NCBI GenBank assembly: GCA_033557465.1 | Contig: CM066031.1 | Span: 1,674,066,800-1,674,130,799, forward strand | Direction of reading: 5' to 3' | DNA length: 64,000 bases | Source of the DNA: Ichthyophis bannanicus | Lineage: Eukaryota; Chordata; Amphibia; Gymnophiona; Ichthyophiidae | Shown here: positions 31,703 to 42,099 of the stretch, piece after piece | Layout of the letters: every line of letters begins with the position of its first letter | Numbering within the stretch: the stretch's first letter is position 1 | Notes under the pieces: model-generated | Told to the model about the DNA's origin: nothing | The model's input: only the letters and a program-made list of their open reading frames with translations | Database searches by the model: none | Translations under genes and position numbers: made by a program

Positions 31703-31979
31703 AGGAAGGAAGGGGAAGGGGAGGGGAAGGGAAGCGGGGGAAGGGGAGGAGGGGAGGGGGAAGGGGAAAAAGAGGAAAGGAGGAAGAGGGAGGGGAAGAG
31801 GGGAAGGCGGGAAGGGGAAAGGGGGAGGGAACCGGAAGGGGGAGGGGGAAGAAGGATAGAAAAAGGGGGGGGAGGGAAGGGAAGGGGAAGGGGGAGGGGA
31901 AGGGGGGGAGGGGAGAGAGGGAGGGGAGAGAGGAAGGGGGGGGGAAGAGGGGGGGAAGGGGGGTGGGGGAAGGGGAGGA
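31703..31979. repeat. Polypurine tract, PLE left arm
   Basis: About 277 bp of almost pure A/G on plus, with only a few C or T interruptions. It mirrors the polypyrimidine tract at 33651-33924. Long proline-rich ORFs read from it are composition artefacts. Confidence 0.95.
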
Positions 31980-32129
31980 CAACCCAGAACACATTTAATG
32001 AATGCTAAGGCTCTTAAAAAAACTCTTTAAAAAAATATATATATAGACCATAAGGGCACCAACCCTAATATTGTTCTTACAAAGGGAAAGATAACCCACA
32101 ATTAATCCAAAATTGATAAAGAAACAAGA

Positions 32130-32457
32130 TTATAAGAACACAGATAGGTTAAACTCCTGATTTAAACCACATGGTTCAAGGGACTGTAACTCATAGATGA
32201 AGCGTTGTTCTAGCCGAAGAAGAATCTGATCTAAGTTGCCACCCCACCAATGTGGATGCACAACCTTAATAACGAAAAACTTCAGATCAGAAACTAAGTG
32301 CCCTTTATTAATCCAATGCTGGACTAAAGGTTTATCTTCAACTCGTCTGCTTAAACAACTCTTGTGCTCAATGATACGCGTCTTAATGGGACGGGTGGTT
32401 TTCCCAACGTACAAAAGCTTACAGGGACACATCACCATGTATATAACATTGCTCGTA
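32130..32457 (-). pseudogene. PLE GIY-YIG endonuclease domain, left arm (truncated)
   Basis: Minus frame: SNVIYMVMCPCKLLYVGKTT, RPIKTRIIEHKSCLSRRVED, then QHWINKGHLVSD and RLEQRFIYELQSL, ending NLSVFL. The VIY...LYVGKT spacing is the GIY-YIG signature, and the Arg in KTRIIEH fits the catalytic Arg. The domain is open but has no RT attached, because the arm breaks just before VIY. PLE GIY-YIG domains nick DNA during integration. Confidence 0.88.
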
Positions 32458-33496
32458 GGCGTTTTTTCAGTGGCTTAACTCCAAAGATGAGCATTTACAA
32501 TTTGAAGGGTCTTTTAGCTCTACACAGATTTCCTATTTGGATATTAATATTAAGAAAGGCAAAGATGGTTTTCAAACAGATCTCTTTCGTAAACCCACTG
32601 ATCGCAATACCCTTTTACACTATGATAGCTTCCATAACAAATCCTTAAAAGATAATCTACCTTATGGACAGTTTTTACGTGTGAAGCGGTTATGTACTTT
32701 AAATCAAGATTTTGAACATCATGCTGGTAATATGATCAATAGGTTTCAAGAAAGAGGCTACCCTGCTCAGGTCATTCAGAAGGCATACGGTAAAGCCAAG
32801 TCTTCTAATAGGAATGAGCTTCTTTCTAAGAAACAGATTTTGCCAGAAGAAGACCGTATAGTATGTGCTTTAACTTTTTATTCATTCTCTAAAGAAATTT
32901 CAAAGATTCTTAGACGGGAATGGCATCTCCTTTCTCCTCTTCCTATACTGGCACAAAAATCTCTCATGGTCGCATATAAAAGGAACCGTAATATTAGAAG
33001 CATTCTAGTCCCTTCCGCTCTTGTTAAACCTAGACCAGCCGTTAAAATAAAAGGCCATTTTACATGTGGACGGTGCTCGGTATGTTTGAATGGATTGTCT
33101 ATAAAAGATGTTTTTATACATCCAACTACTGCCAAGAGATTTTTCTTAAACCATTACTCCAATTGCACTACGAGCAATGTTATATACGTGGTGATGTGTC
33201 CCTGTAAGCTTTTGCACGATGGGAAAACCACCCGTCCCATTAAGACGCGTATCATTGAGCACAAGAGTTGTTTAAGCAGACGGGTTGAAGATAAACCTTT
33301 AGTCCAGCATTGGATTAATAAAGGGCATTTAGTTTCTGATCGGAAGTTTTTCGTTATTAAGGTTGTGCATCCACATTGGCGGGGTGGCAACTTAGATCAG
33401 ATTCTTCTTCGGCTAGAACAACGCTTCATCTATGAGTTACAGTCCCTTGAACCATGTGGTTTAAATCAGGAGTTTAACCTATCTGTGTTCTTATAA
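32458..33496 (+). pseudogene. PLE reverse transcriptase end plus GIY-YIG endonuclease, right arm
   Basis: The frame is open from 32458 to the stop at 33496 (about 345 codons) but lacks the RT palm with its catalytic Asp pair, so it is 5'-truncated. RT-end blocks are QISYLDINIKKGKDGFQTDL, FRKPTDRNTLLHYDS and LPYGQFLRVKRLC. A Cys-rich linker FTCGRCSVCLNG precedes NVIYVVMCPCKLLHDGKTTR. The second GIY-YIG motif reads HDG where the left arm has YVG, so this copy of the nuclease is likely impaired. IKTRIIEHKS and the C-terminal end match the left arm. Confidence 0.9.
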
Positions 33497-33650
33497 TCTT
33501 GTTTCTTTATCAATTTTGGATTAATTGTGGGTTATCTTCTCCTTTGTAAGAACAATATTAGGGTTGGTGCCCTTATGGTCTATATATATATATATTTTTT
33601 AAAGAGTTTTTTTAAGAGCCTTAGCATTCATTAAATGTGTTCTGGGTTGT

Positions 33651-33924
33651 CCTCCCCTCCCCTTTCCCCCCCCTCCCTTTCCCCACCCCTTCCCATCCCC
33701 CCTTCCCCTCCCCCCCTCTTCCTCTCTCCCCACCCCCCCTCCTCTCCTCCTCCCCCCCTTCCCCTTCCCTTCCCTCCCCCCCTTTTTCAATCCTTCTTCC
33801 CCCTCCCCCTTCCGGTTCCCTCCCCCTTTCCCCTTCCCTCCTTCCCCTCCCTCTTCCTCCTTTCCTCTTTTTCCCCTTCCCCCTCCCCTCTCCCTTCCCT
33901 TCCCTCCCCCCTCCCCCCCTTCCT
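33651..33924. repeat. Polypyrimidine tract, PLE right arm
   Basis: About 274 bp of C/T on plus with very few purines, directly downstream of the ORF (past a TATATATA run at 33581-33596). It is the inverted partner of 31703-31979. Confidence 0.95.
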
Positions 33925-33999
33925 TGATTGTATGAGTTTTGATTAATGATTATAATAGTTTTTGTTTTTAGACAGCATCATCTTGTGTATTCCTTTACA

Positions 34000-34800
34000 T
34001 CTCTTCTTGTCGTTTGGTTCCATTTCTTTCCCCCTTTGTTTAGCACTCTTAGGATTCATACATATGTATTTATGGTAATTATGGTCTTTGACTTTTATAC
34101 GCGCCTTTTTCGGCGTCTCATGCAAGGTTTGTTTCATTCCATTGACTGTGTTGAAGGTATGTGCAATTTCATTCTAGCTGTTTAGCTGGTTGCTTTGAGT
34201 GCCCTACAGTCACGCTCAATGCTGCAACATGGTTTTGCTGTGTGCCTTTGGTTTTTTAAGTATATATCTATTTATTTATTTTTATGGTGGCACACTATAC
34301 AATTTCTAATTATGTTCAGATTTTGTACTTGAAATGGATTCTCACGGTCCTCCGTTTTTTACAACATGAGCAGTTGCTTCTTGCCGTTTTGGCGGGTTCT
34401 GTTCTCTTGAGCTTTATTTATTTTTTGGTCCAAAATTTCCCTCCTTTTTCCAGCACCCTTAGGATTCATACAATTATATTTATGGTTTCCATGGTCTCTT
34501 ACCTTTAAAATGCACCTTGTTCGGCGTTTCATGCAAGATTTGTTTTATTTTCACTGACTGTGTTTGAAGGAATGTGCATTTTCATTTTAGTTGTTCAGCT
34601 GCGTGTTTTTGTGCTCCGTAGTCCTGCTCAATGCTGTTACATGGTCTCGTTGTGTGCCTTCGTTTCTAAGTATTTTTAAGTATTTATTTATTCAATTTAT
34701 TTAGGTATACTATACAATTTTTAACTGTGTTCAGGTTTAGTACTTGAAATGGATTCTCATGGTCCTCTGTTTTTTGACACACGGTTTTTTATTCATTTTT
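34000..34800 (+). repeat. Tandem repeats of about 410 bp in the PLE 3' region
   Basis: Two adjacent units share TTAGGATTCATACA (34050 and 34460), TTCGGCGTYTCATGCAAG (34110 and 34519), CTCAATGCTGYWACATGGT (34216 and 34627) and CTTGAAATGGATTCTCAYGG (34329 and 34744). A more diverged third start is at about 34998 (TTAGGCTTTATACATATGTA). Shorter GAGCAGTTGC / TTCGACGG motifs recur at 35280-35490. The left arm carries the mirror image. Confidence 0.8.
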
Positions 34801-36387
34801 GTTGTCAGCGCTGAAACAGCACGCAGCTCTGGACTCTCTTTCAGGTTACTCAGTTAGTTTTTCTTCATTTGATCTTCGTTTTGCTGTCGTCTCTCCTTGA
34901 TCCATATGGCATAATGAATATATGCTAATCTTTGGCTGTTATATCAGTTTAGCATTTGTTTAAGTACAAATTTCTTTTCTCCCCTTTTTTAGCGCTTTTA
35001 GGCTTTATACATATGTATTTATGTGAATTATGCTTTTTTACCTTTAAACACGCGCTAATTTTTGTTTTCATTGATTATGCTTAATTTAGCTTCTCTCCCA
35101 CGTTGCAATATATTTTCTTTTTTTCGCGTTTTAGATCACAGCATTGTTTTGTTGTATTTTCTTCCAAGTATCGATTCATAATTTCCCAACGTTTTAAAGT
35201 TAGGTTTTTTATGCGTAATGGTTATTATGTGCCTTGCTTTAAACCGTTTCTTTGTAACACATCACTTTCTTTTTATACTATGCCAGCAGTTGCCTTTGTT
35301 GCATTCGACGGATCCCGGTCCACCTTTTAAGTGACACTCTAGAATACAACACGAGCAGTTGCTATCTGCCGGTCTGACTGTTTTTCTGTCCCCTTAAGTT
35401 GTGTTCTTTGATCCTACAGCCGGGCTATGCTGGCCATTTTTTATACACACAATACTAGCAGTTTCCTTGTGCCGAATTCGACGGGCTCTGGCTCCTCTTT
35501 TTGAGTGATGCTCTAGGACACTATAGCCTAGCTTTTTTTGGGCCGGGTGGGCCATACTACATATGTATATCACTATGGAATAATTTATTCCATTTATTTT
35601 TATGTTTTTTAAGTACACCTATAATTAGCGCATCATGAGGGGTTGTTTTTTGTTAGTGCTGTAAGAGCATGTATCGCTGTTTTTTAACTTTCTTTAACCT
35701 TTTTAACCCTTTGCCTACTTTGTGTTCATATGGTATAATTAAGTTAATTTTGATTGTAGCTACCTTTTTATTATATTTTTTCATATATTTGATGTCTATT
35801 CAGTATGTTTGTCCAGATAGGTATAGCTAACTTTTAGATCTACTACCCCCTCTTTATATATGACATTTTCACAACATGTATTCTTGTTTTTATGATTAAT
35901 TGCTCATTTCCAATTCTGTTCAATTTTGTAATTGATTTTATTTTATTGTTTTAGAATTTATTATAGATATGCGATGTGTCATTAAGCTTTTATGTTTTAA
36001 TCACATACATGTATTAGTTCTCGTTTGTTTTCTCAATTTTAGTATTTTTTAATAGTTTAAGTGTATGTACTTTTGCCTGTCCTGGTCTGGGTTTCCCATT
36101 CTTCTCCTTTTTTGGTTACTACTTGCACCTGATCTGATATCTGTATTTAATATGTCTGTTGTTTTTCAGCATTATTAACCACGTTATTGGTTATACGTTC
36201 CTATGCGCTTCATCTACTGTATTGGTTTTACATATTCTGTGAGTATAACATGATATACACATTTTTTATGTTTGTCCTTTTTTAAAATTATCTATGTTGA
36301 TTTCATACCTTTGAGTTCATATTTATACTTCTATGTTTTTATTATGTGTTATTGAGATATGTTGTTTTTAATTTGTTTGCAGTCCTC

Positions 36388-36430
36388 TAGCCCCCTGATG
36401 AAGGCTTTCGCCGAAACGCGTTGGGGTTTT
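36388..36430 (+). ncRNA. Hammerhead-ribozyme-like motif, right arm
   Basis: CCCC (36391-36394), CTGATGA (36395-36401), A (36402), GGC-TTTC-GCC stem-loop (36403-36412), GAAA (36413-36416), CGCG, TT (36421-36422), GGGG (36423-36426). It is the same design as the left arm, but the cleavage triplet is GUU instead of GUC. NUH is permissive for U, though usually slower. It lies just before AATAAA (36438-36443). Confidence 0.72.
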
Positions 36431-36437
36431 GGTTTTC

Positions 36438-36443
36438 AATAAA
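36438..36443 (+). promoter_or_regulatory. Possible poly(A) signal AATAAA in the PLE right arm
   Basis: AATAAA lies 45 bp before the element end (36488). The inverted copy is present in the left arm (TTTATT at about 29155-29160). Confidence 0.4.
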
Positions 36444-36488
36444 GCGCAAGTGACCCACAACCTGCTTGCTCCCTTGGTTGGTTTTTTT

Positions 36489-36505
36489 ACCGACCAGAGG
36501 GGAAG
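36489..36505 (+). repeat. PLE target-site duplication, right copy
   Basis: ACCGACCAGAGGGGAAG, identical to 29058-29074. CR1 coding resumes directly after it. Confidence 0.95.
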
Positions 36506-36555
36506 CCACATTGGATCTAGTCCTTGGTGGAACACCAGATCTGGTGCAAGAGATA
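36506..36555 (+). pseudogene. CR1 ORF2 endonuclease, 50-bp middle fragment
   Basis: It continues EPTRGEA with TLDLVLGGTPDLVQEI, a standard CR1 endonuclease stretch. It is bounded by the PLE target duplication on the left and the first base of DIRS D on the right. Confidence 0.88.
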
Positions 36556-36922
36556 GAGTAGTTACTCACCTGTAACAGGTGTTCTCCAGGAGCAGCAGGA
36601 ATCAGTTCTCACTTATGGGTGACGTCGGCGCCGACGGAGCCCTCGCGGAGCAATTTTCCCCAGCTTTCGAAGAAAGCCTTTGGGAATTGCAGCGCATGCG
36701 CGGTCCCTTTCCCGCTCAAGGGTGCCATCTTGCTCAGTCGGATGACATAGCGAAAAGACAGCAAAAAAAGTTAGCAGAAACATGTAATAAGAATGACTGC
36801 AACTCCAAGGGGAGGAGGGAGGGTAGTGAGGACTGATTCCTGCTGCTCCTGGAGAACATCTGTTACAGGTGAGTAACTACTCTTTCTCCAGGACCAAGCA
36901 GGAAGTCAGTCCTCACTTATGG
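36556..36922. repeat. DIRS D left terminal repeat plus ICR
   Basis: The ICR at 36826-36922 combines GACTGATTCCTGCTGCTCCT and ATCTGTTACAGGTGAGTAAC (left-end complement) with CTTTCTCCAGGACCAAGCAG (right-end complement). Confidence 0.8.
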
Positions 36923-37061
36923 GACTCCCAAGCTTAAGGCTACCGGAGACCTCAAGCCGAAAAATGAGCTCCCTCAATCTCAACAGTACAGAAGGAAGGA
37001 ATCTTCTCTGAATACGAATCCGGCCGGTAGCCCAACACCAGGGCCGGAGGGTAGGAGTTGC

Positions 37062-38259
37062 CTAGACCTCAAAGAGATTGTGGAGGACTGCCTGTCCGAA
37101 AGCACTATCCCTGCGGGACTCCCTCTCCAGGCAGTAATGAGCCGCAAAGGTCTCGCTTGAAGACCAAGTAGCGGCCCCGCAGATGTCTGCCAACGGAACA
37201 GAGCGGAGATGAGCCACTGACGCAGCCTTCGCCCTGACACGGTGAGCCGTGACTCGACTCTCTAAGGAGAGGCCGGCTGCCCCATAAGCCCAGGCGATAA
37301 CAGTCAGCCACCCAGATGGACAAAGTACGCTTAGAGACGGGTACCCCCAACCGATTGGGGTCAAAAGATACGAAAAGCTGGACAGCTTTCCTATGCTCTC
37401 GCGTACGGTCAAGATAGAAGGATAAGGCTCTTCTACAGTCCAGGGTATGCAGAACAGTTTCAGCTCGGATGGTATGCGGCCTGGGAAAGAAGGTCGGAAG
37501 AACCACCTCTTGATTGATGTGAAAAGTGGAGACCACCTTTGGAAGAAACTTAGGGTGAGTCCGTAAGACCACCCTATTCTTGTAGAACCTAGTGTATGGG
37601 GGCTCCGACACTAGGGCCTGTAGCTCACTAACACGCCTAGCGGAGGTAAGGGCTACCAAGAAGAGAGTTTTCCAGGAGAGGAAACGAAGAGGGCAGGTAG
37701 CCATGGGCTCAAAAGGCGGACAGGTAAGCCTTTGCAAGACCACATTGAGATCCCAGTCAGGAGCTGGAGGGCGCAACGGAGGCTTAAGCAGAAGAAGGCC
37801 CCTGAGAAAACGTGCCACCAAGGGGTGCGAGGAAAGAGGCTGGCCCTCCACCGGCGAATGATGTGCAGAGAGAGCACTGAGGTGGACCCTGGCAGAGTTG
37901 GATTTGAGGCCCAGATCGGAGAGGTGAGGCAAATACTGCAGTACCACCGATACTAAGCAGGCGAAGGGGTCCTCAGAGCGCTGAGAACACCAGACCGAGA
38001 AGCGACGCCATTTAAGGGCGTAAGATTTCCGGGTGGAAGGTTGCCGAGACGCCAGGACGACAGCTTCCACCTCCGGAGGAAGCAGGAGCGGAGCTAGGAC
38101 TACCCTTTCAGCAGCCAGGCCATCAGATGAAGGGCCCGGAGGTTGGGGTGCAGGAGAGTACCCTGATCCTGGGTCAGGAGATCGGGCTGAAACCCCAGAG
38201 GAAGAGGGGTGTCCACCGCTAGCTGTAGGAGTAGAGGGAACCAGGGTTGTCTCGGCCAC
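37062..38259 (-). pseudogene. DIRS D tyrosine recombinase (one frameshift)
   Basis: The frame 38259-37105 reads VVLASRQPSTRKSYALKWRR, SARVHLSALSAHHSPVEGQ, TSARRVSELQALVSEPPYT (Arg) and PVSKRTLSIWVADC. A frameshift near 37300 then moves to the frame 37412-37062 with VTAHRVRAKAASVAHLRSVP (His-x-x-Arg), SSETFAAHYCLERES (Tyr) and the end LHNLFEV. All catalytic residues are present. The N-terminal region is preceded in the same frame by a Ser/Pro-rich stretch overlapping the methyltransferase end. Confidence 0.9.
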
Positions 38260-39990
38260 CTGGGCGCCACCAGGATCACGGAGGCCCTGTCATGGACAAC
38301 TTTGAACAGCGTCCGGGACACAAGTGGCGTGGGAGGAAAGGCATACAGTAGGCCCGTGGACCACGAGATGAGGAAAGCATCCGGCGCTACTCTGAGAGGA
38401 TGCGGGTGCCGGGAGCAGAACCTGGGAAGTTGCCGGTTGAGAGGACTGGCAAAGAGATCCACGGTGGGGACGCCCAACCGGCGGAAGATCCGCTGGACAA
38501 CTACGGGGTTCTACCTCCATTCGTGCAGCTGCAGAATCCGGCTCAGTTTGTCGGCCAGGCAATTTTCCTGCCCGGGCAGGTAAACAGCCTTGAGGAGGAT
38601 GTCGTGGTCGACTGCCCAAGAGCACAGTCTCCGAGCCTCCTGACATAGAAGGAGGGAGCCCGTGCCCCCGTTTGTTCATGTAGAACATGGCAACCTGATT
38701 GTCCGTCTGTACCAGCACAGACCGACGAGAAGTGAGGTGAGAGAAGGTCCGCAGAGCTAGGCGGATCGCCCGCAGCTCCAGGAAGTTTATCTGCTGAGCA
38801 GCCTCCCAAGGTGTCCAAAAGCCCTGAGTGCATGTTCCCTGGCAATGAGCGCCCCATCCCAGGAGAGAGGCATCTGTCGTTAGCACCTGGGAAGGTGGAG
38901 GAGACTGAAAGGTCATGCCGAGTACCAGATTGGGCAGGTGAAGCCACCATTGCAGAGAGGAGACCAGGCGGTCGGAGATCTGTATTAAGTCCGTCAGTCT
39001 CCCTGTGGCCTGATGCCATTGAGTGCGAAGGCTCCACTGAGCAGGTCTCCTATGTAGACGGGCATTCGGAGTGACATGGACCGTGGAGGCCATATGACCG
39101 AGCAGTTGCAGGAATTGTCTGGCAGATACCGGTGACGCGCTGTGGAACCTGCTGGCCAGAGCTATGAGCCTGTTGGCCCGTTCCAGAGGCAAGAAGGCAC
39201 GAGCCTGTAGAGCGTCCAGCCGTGCTCCTATGAAGTCGAGATCCTGAAAGGGGAGCAAAGTGGACTTTTCAAAGTTTATGACGAAGCCCAAGTGCTGACT
39301 GTGCGTTGAGTGGCCTGAGTGACCTCTAGGGAAGACGGTGCCCGGATGAGCCAGTCGTCCAGGTAGGGGAAGACGAAGAGGCCTTGAAGCCTCAGGAAGG
39401 CTGCCACCACTGCCAGGCATTTCGTGAACACCCTGGGAGCGGAGGAGAGGCCAAAGGGCAGTACGCGGTACTGATAATGATTCCCTGCCACCACAAATCT
39501 TAGATATTGTCGGTGGTCCGGATGAATAAGGATGTAAGTATAAGCATCCTTTAGATCCAAGGAGCATAGCCAATCTCCCTGCTGGAGGTAGGGCAGTAGG
39601 ATTCCAAGGGTAAGCATCTTGAACTTTTCCAGCTACAGGAACTTGTTGAGGTTGCGTAAGTCCAGGATGGGTCTGAGGCCTCCTGTTCTTTTTGGTATCA
39701 GGAAGTACCTCGAGTAAAACCAGTGACCCCACAGGTGTTGGGGCACTGGCTCCACAACCTGTTCCTGAAGCAGACTTTGCAGCTCCTGAAGGAGTAAGTC
39801 CCTGTGCAGAGGGGGTCTTGGAGGCTCCCCTGGAAAGTAGGGGGGAGGCACCTGGTGAAAATGTAAGAGGTAGCCCTTTTGAACCACCTGCAGCACCCAG
39901 GAATCGGATGTTATGGCTGACCACCTGTGGGCAAAGTGGGTCAGCCGGCCCCCCGTGCAGAGCGAAGGCCGCAGAGGGGGAGAGGCTATG
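38100..39990 (-). pseudogene. DIRS D RT-RNase H-methyltransferase, frameshifted
   Basis: RT starts in the frame ending at 39633 (YFLIPKRTGGLRPILDLRNL). It continues at 39617-39276 (CSLDLKDAYTYILIHP, QYRVLPFGLSSAPRVFTKC, FPYLDDWLIRAPSS). RNase H lies in the long frame 39924-38290 (VLTTDASLLGWGAHCQG, NFLELRAIRLALR, QTDNQVAMFYMNKRG). The MT part at 38477-38100 reads VDLFASPLNRQLPRFCS, LYAFPPTPLVSRTLFK and ILVAPRWPRQPW. An in-frame stop follows NKFL (39631-39633), and there are at least two frameshifts. YLDD is intact. Confidence 0.88.
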
Positions 39991-39999
39991 CCGGCATAG

Positions 40000-41887
40000 T
40001 CAAAAACCCCCACCCTGCTGAGCAGGGACCTGTGTAGTGGGCTTGGGGGCCTTCTGCCTACGGGACCCATTACCCTGTCTCTTAGACAGCTGACCCTGAT
40101 GGGGAGCTGCTGAGGCTTGATATTGAGGGTGGTGGTGCTTATAGGCAGACACCTTCCTCGGGTAAAAGGGCTTCTTCCCCAATCCCTTCCTCTTCTGTGA
40201 AGGGGCAGAGATCTTTCTGGATAGGCGAGTCCTGGTGAGAGTCTCGGACTCGAGTTCTGCCGCCTTTTCAGCCATGGGCTTACCAAAGAGGTTCTCACCT
40301 CTGCAGGGGACATCGACCAACTTGTCCTGCGCACCCATGGCTTGAGGTCGGATAACTGAAGCCAAGCCTGACGGCGAGCACCGATGCCGGCTCCGGCTAC
40401 TCGAGCTGATGCTTCGAAGCCATCGTAGGCTGCTTGAGAAATAAACTTCGAGCACTCTCGAATGCCAGTGGACAAGGCCTGGAACCTCTGCAAAGGTTCC
40501 TCGGAGAGACCAGCAGAGAACCCGGCAATTTCTTTTGCCAGGTCTCGAAGATACATGCCCATATATAGCTGGTATGTCTGGACTCGGCAAGCAAGCATAG
40601 AGCCCTGGAAGCACTTCCTACCGAGGGCATCCAGGTTCCGGGCCTCCTTACCCGGAGGCACCGAGGAGTGCATCTTTTGACTCTTAAGTCGATGCATGGC
40701 CGATCCCACCACCATGGAATGGTGCGGTAGTTGTGCCTTTTGGAACCCGGGGCTCTTACGGACTCGATACATGGAATCGACCCGCTTGCTTAACACCGGC
40801 GTCGAGGCCGGGCTCTCCCACATGCGGAAGAGCAGCCGCTCCAGCATCAGAGGAACCGGTACAGTAAAGGCCTCCTTCGGGGGAGAGTCATATTGGAGGG
40901 CCTCGAGCTCTTCGGCTCCTCCTCCGGATCCGCGGGGAAGGCCAAAGCCTTGGCCATGTCCCTCACGAAATCGGAGAACCGGGTATCCTCCGGGGGGGAT
41001 CGTCTCCGAGGCTCCGATTCGGGCGAGTCGGAGGGGACGCACCGAGTCTGAAAAGACCCGGGTGACTCGTCCTCCTCCGTGTCCCAGCCCGACTCCTCCG
41101 TGGAGGAATCGAGAGGCTCCGTGCGGGCGAGTGCCGAGGACCTCCGCCCCGACGCCGAGGTCGATGACCTCGGTCCCGAACGGGAGGCCGAGGGAGACCT
41201 TGGCCGAGGATCGACTCGAGCTCGTATGGACTCGAGGATCGGCTCGGCCTCCGGGGTCGACTTCGACGTCCCGGTGGTCGGGGCAGATGCACTGGCGAGG
41301 CCGGTCATCAATGCCCGCTGCTGATCCATGAAGGCAGCGATACTGCACTCCAAGGCCGTCAATCTGAGACCAAACTCAGAAGACCCAGAAGCCCCCGACG
41401 GCGGCTCCCTCGGAGGCGAGTCCACGAGGACTACAGTACTCATGTGTCCAGGAGACTCCACTTTGAGACGAGGATGCTTCGCAGGTCTCTCCGCCTCTGA
41501 GGACCCGGGGCGGCTGACGGGGCTATGCGACCTGGCCCTCGAGGGACCAGGAGCGTCCTCCGACGCCGCCCTCGCGGGTTTCTTCTTCCGACGATGTTCC
41601 CGGGCGGGAGACCCCCGCTCAGAGGAACTCCGACGATGCTCGGGGCTGGAGTCACGAGACGTCGAAGCCTCTGACGAGGTCCGGGCCCGACCGGACGCGG
41701 AGTCAGAGAAGATTCGTTCCTTTTGTGACTGCCGACTCCTCAATGCCTTCGAGGACATTTTGTTGCACGGACCACAACTCATCGAGTCATGGTTGGGTCC
41801 GAGGCAACAGAGGCAGCAGTCATGTGTGTCGGTAAGAGACATGAGTCTGGTACAGTGATCACACTTTTTAAACCCGCTGGCAGCCAT
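40000..41887 (-). pseudogene. DIRS D gag-like protein (frameshifts)
   Basis: The ATG at 41887 gives KKCDHCTRLMSLTDTHDCC, CCLGPNHDSMSCGPC, a Ser/Arg/Glu-rich linker (SRDSSPEHRRSSSERG), the acidic PPEDTRFSDFVRDMAKAL, then a frame change near 40900. The helical domain in 40830-40380 reads HHSMVVGSAMHRLKSQKMHS, FQGSMLACRVQTYQLYMGMY and VAGAGIGARRQAWLQLSDL. The tail (40614-40000) has CRGENLFGKPMAEKAAELE and a basic Lys/Gln-rich end. The RT frame overlaps the gag tail. The GC-rich codon use differs from family A/C. Confidence 0.86.
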
Positions 41888-42099
41888 CGGGGGAAAAAGG
41901 GACCCTGCGAGGTCGAAAGACCGTGCTGCCAGGGAAAAAGAAAAAAAGTGGCGGGAACGCCCGTTACAAAGTACAAAAACCGAAAAAATGTGAACGGACT
42001 CGATATTGGAGTATCGAGGCCGGGCGGGAAAAGGACACGGCGTCGAACCGAGAAAAAAAAAAAAGAAAAAAAATCAACTTTTTCAGCGGCGATCACAAA

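Larger units (their letters stand above)
29110..32457 (-). repeat. PLE left arm (inverted copy)
   Basis: This is the reverse complement of about 33170-36488. Identity is near-complete over long samples (for example 29222-29280 against 36319-36376), with a 21-bp block near 29795 missing from the right arm. It contains the hammerhead-like motif, the 410-bp-type tandem repeats, the polypurine tract and the GIY-YIG domain, all on minus. It ends abruptly inside the Cys-rich region before GIY-YIG. Confidence 0.92.
29075..36488 (+). mobile_element. Penelope-like element in a 7.4-kb palindromic arrangement
   Basis: A right arm on plus (32458-36488) holds a 5'-truncated RT end, the GIY-YIG endonuclease and a 3-kb 3' region. 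A left arm on minus (29110-32457) is an inverted copy of the endonuclease and 3' region only. Arm coordinates pair by a near-constant sum (about 65,627 close to the centre, about 65,597 at the outer ends because of indels). The unit is flanked by a 17-bp target duplication. A 35-bp filler (29075-29109) lies at the left end. Inverted and partial tandem arrangements are known for PLEs. Arms look nearly identical, so insertion is recent. Confidence 0.93.

Noticed and set aside
31681..31994. Proline/serine-rich ORFs of about 100 codons (also 33635-33946)
   Set aside because: They are read from the polypurine/polypyrimidine tracts in several frames at once; this is composition, not coding.
29075..36488. 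Interpretation of the palindrome as two separate PLE insertions head to head
   Set aside because: A single identical 17-bp target duplication flanks the whole unit, and no duplication is seen at the turning point near 32457.
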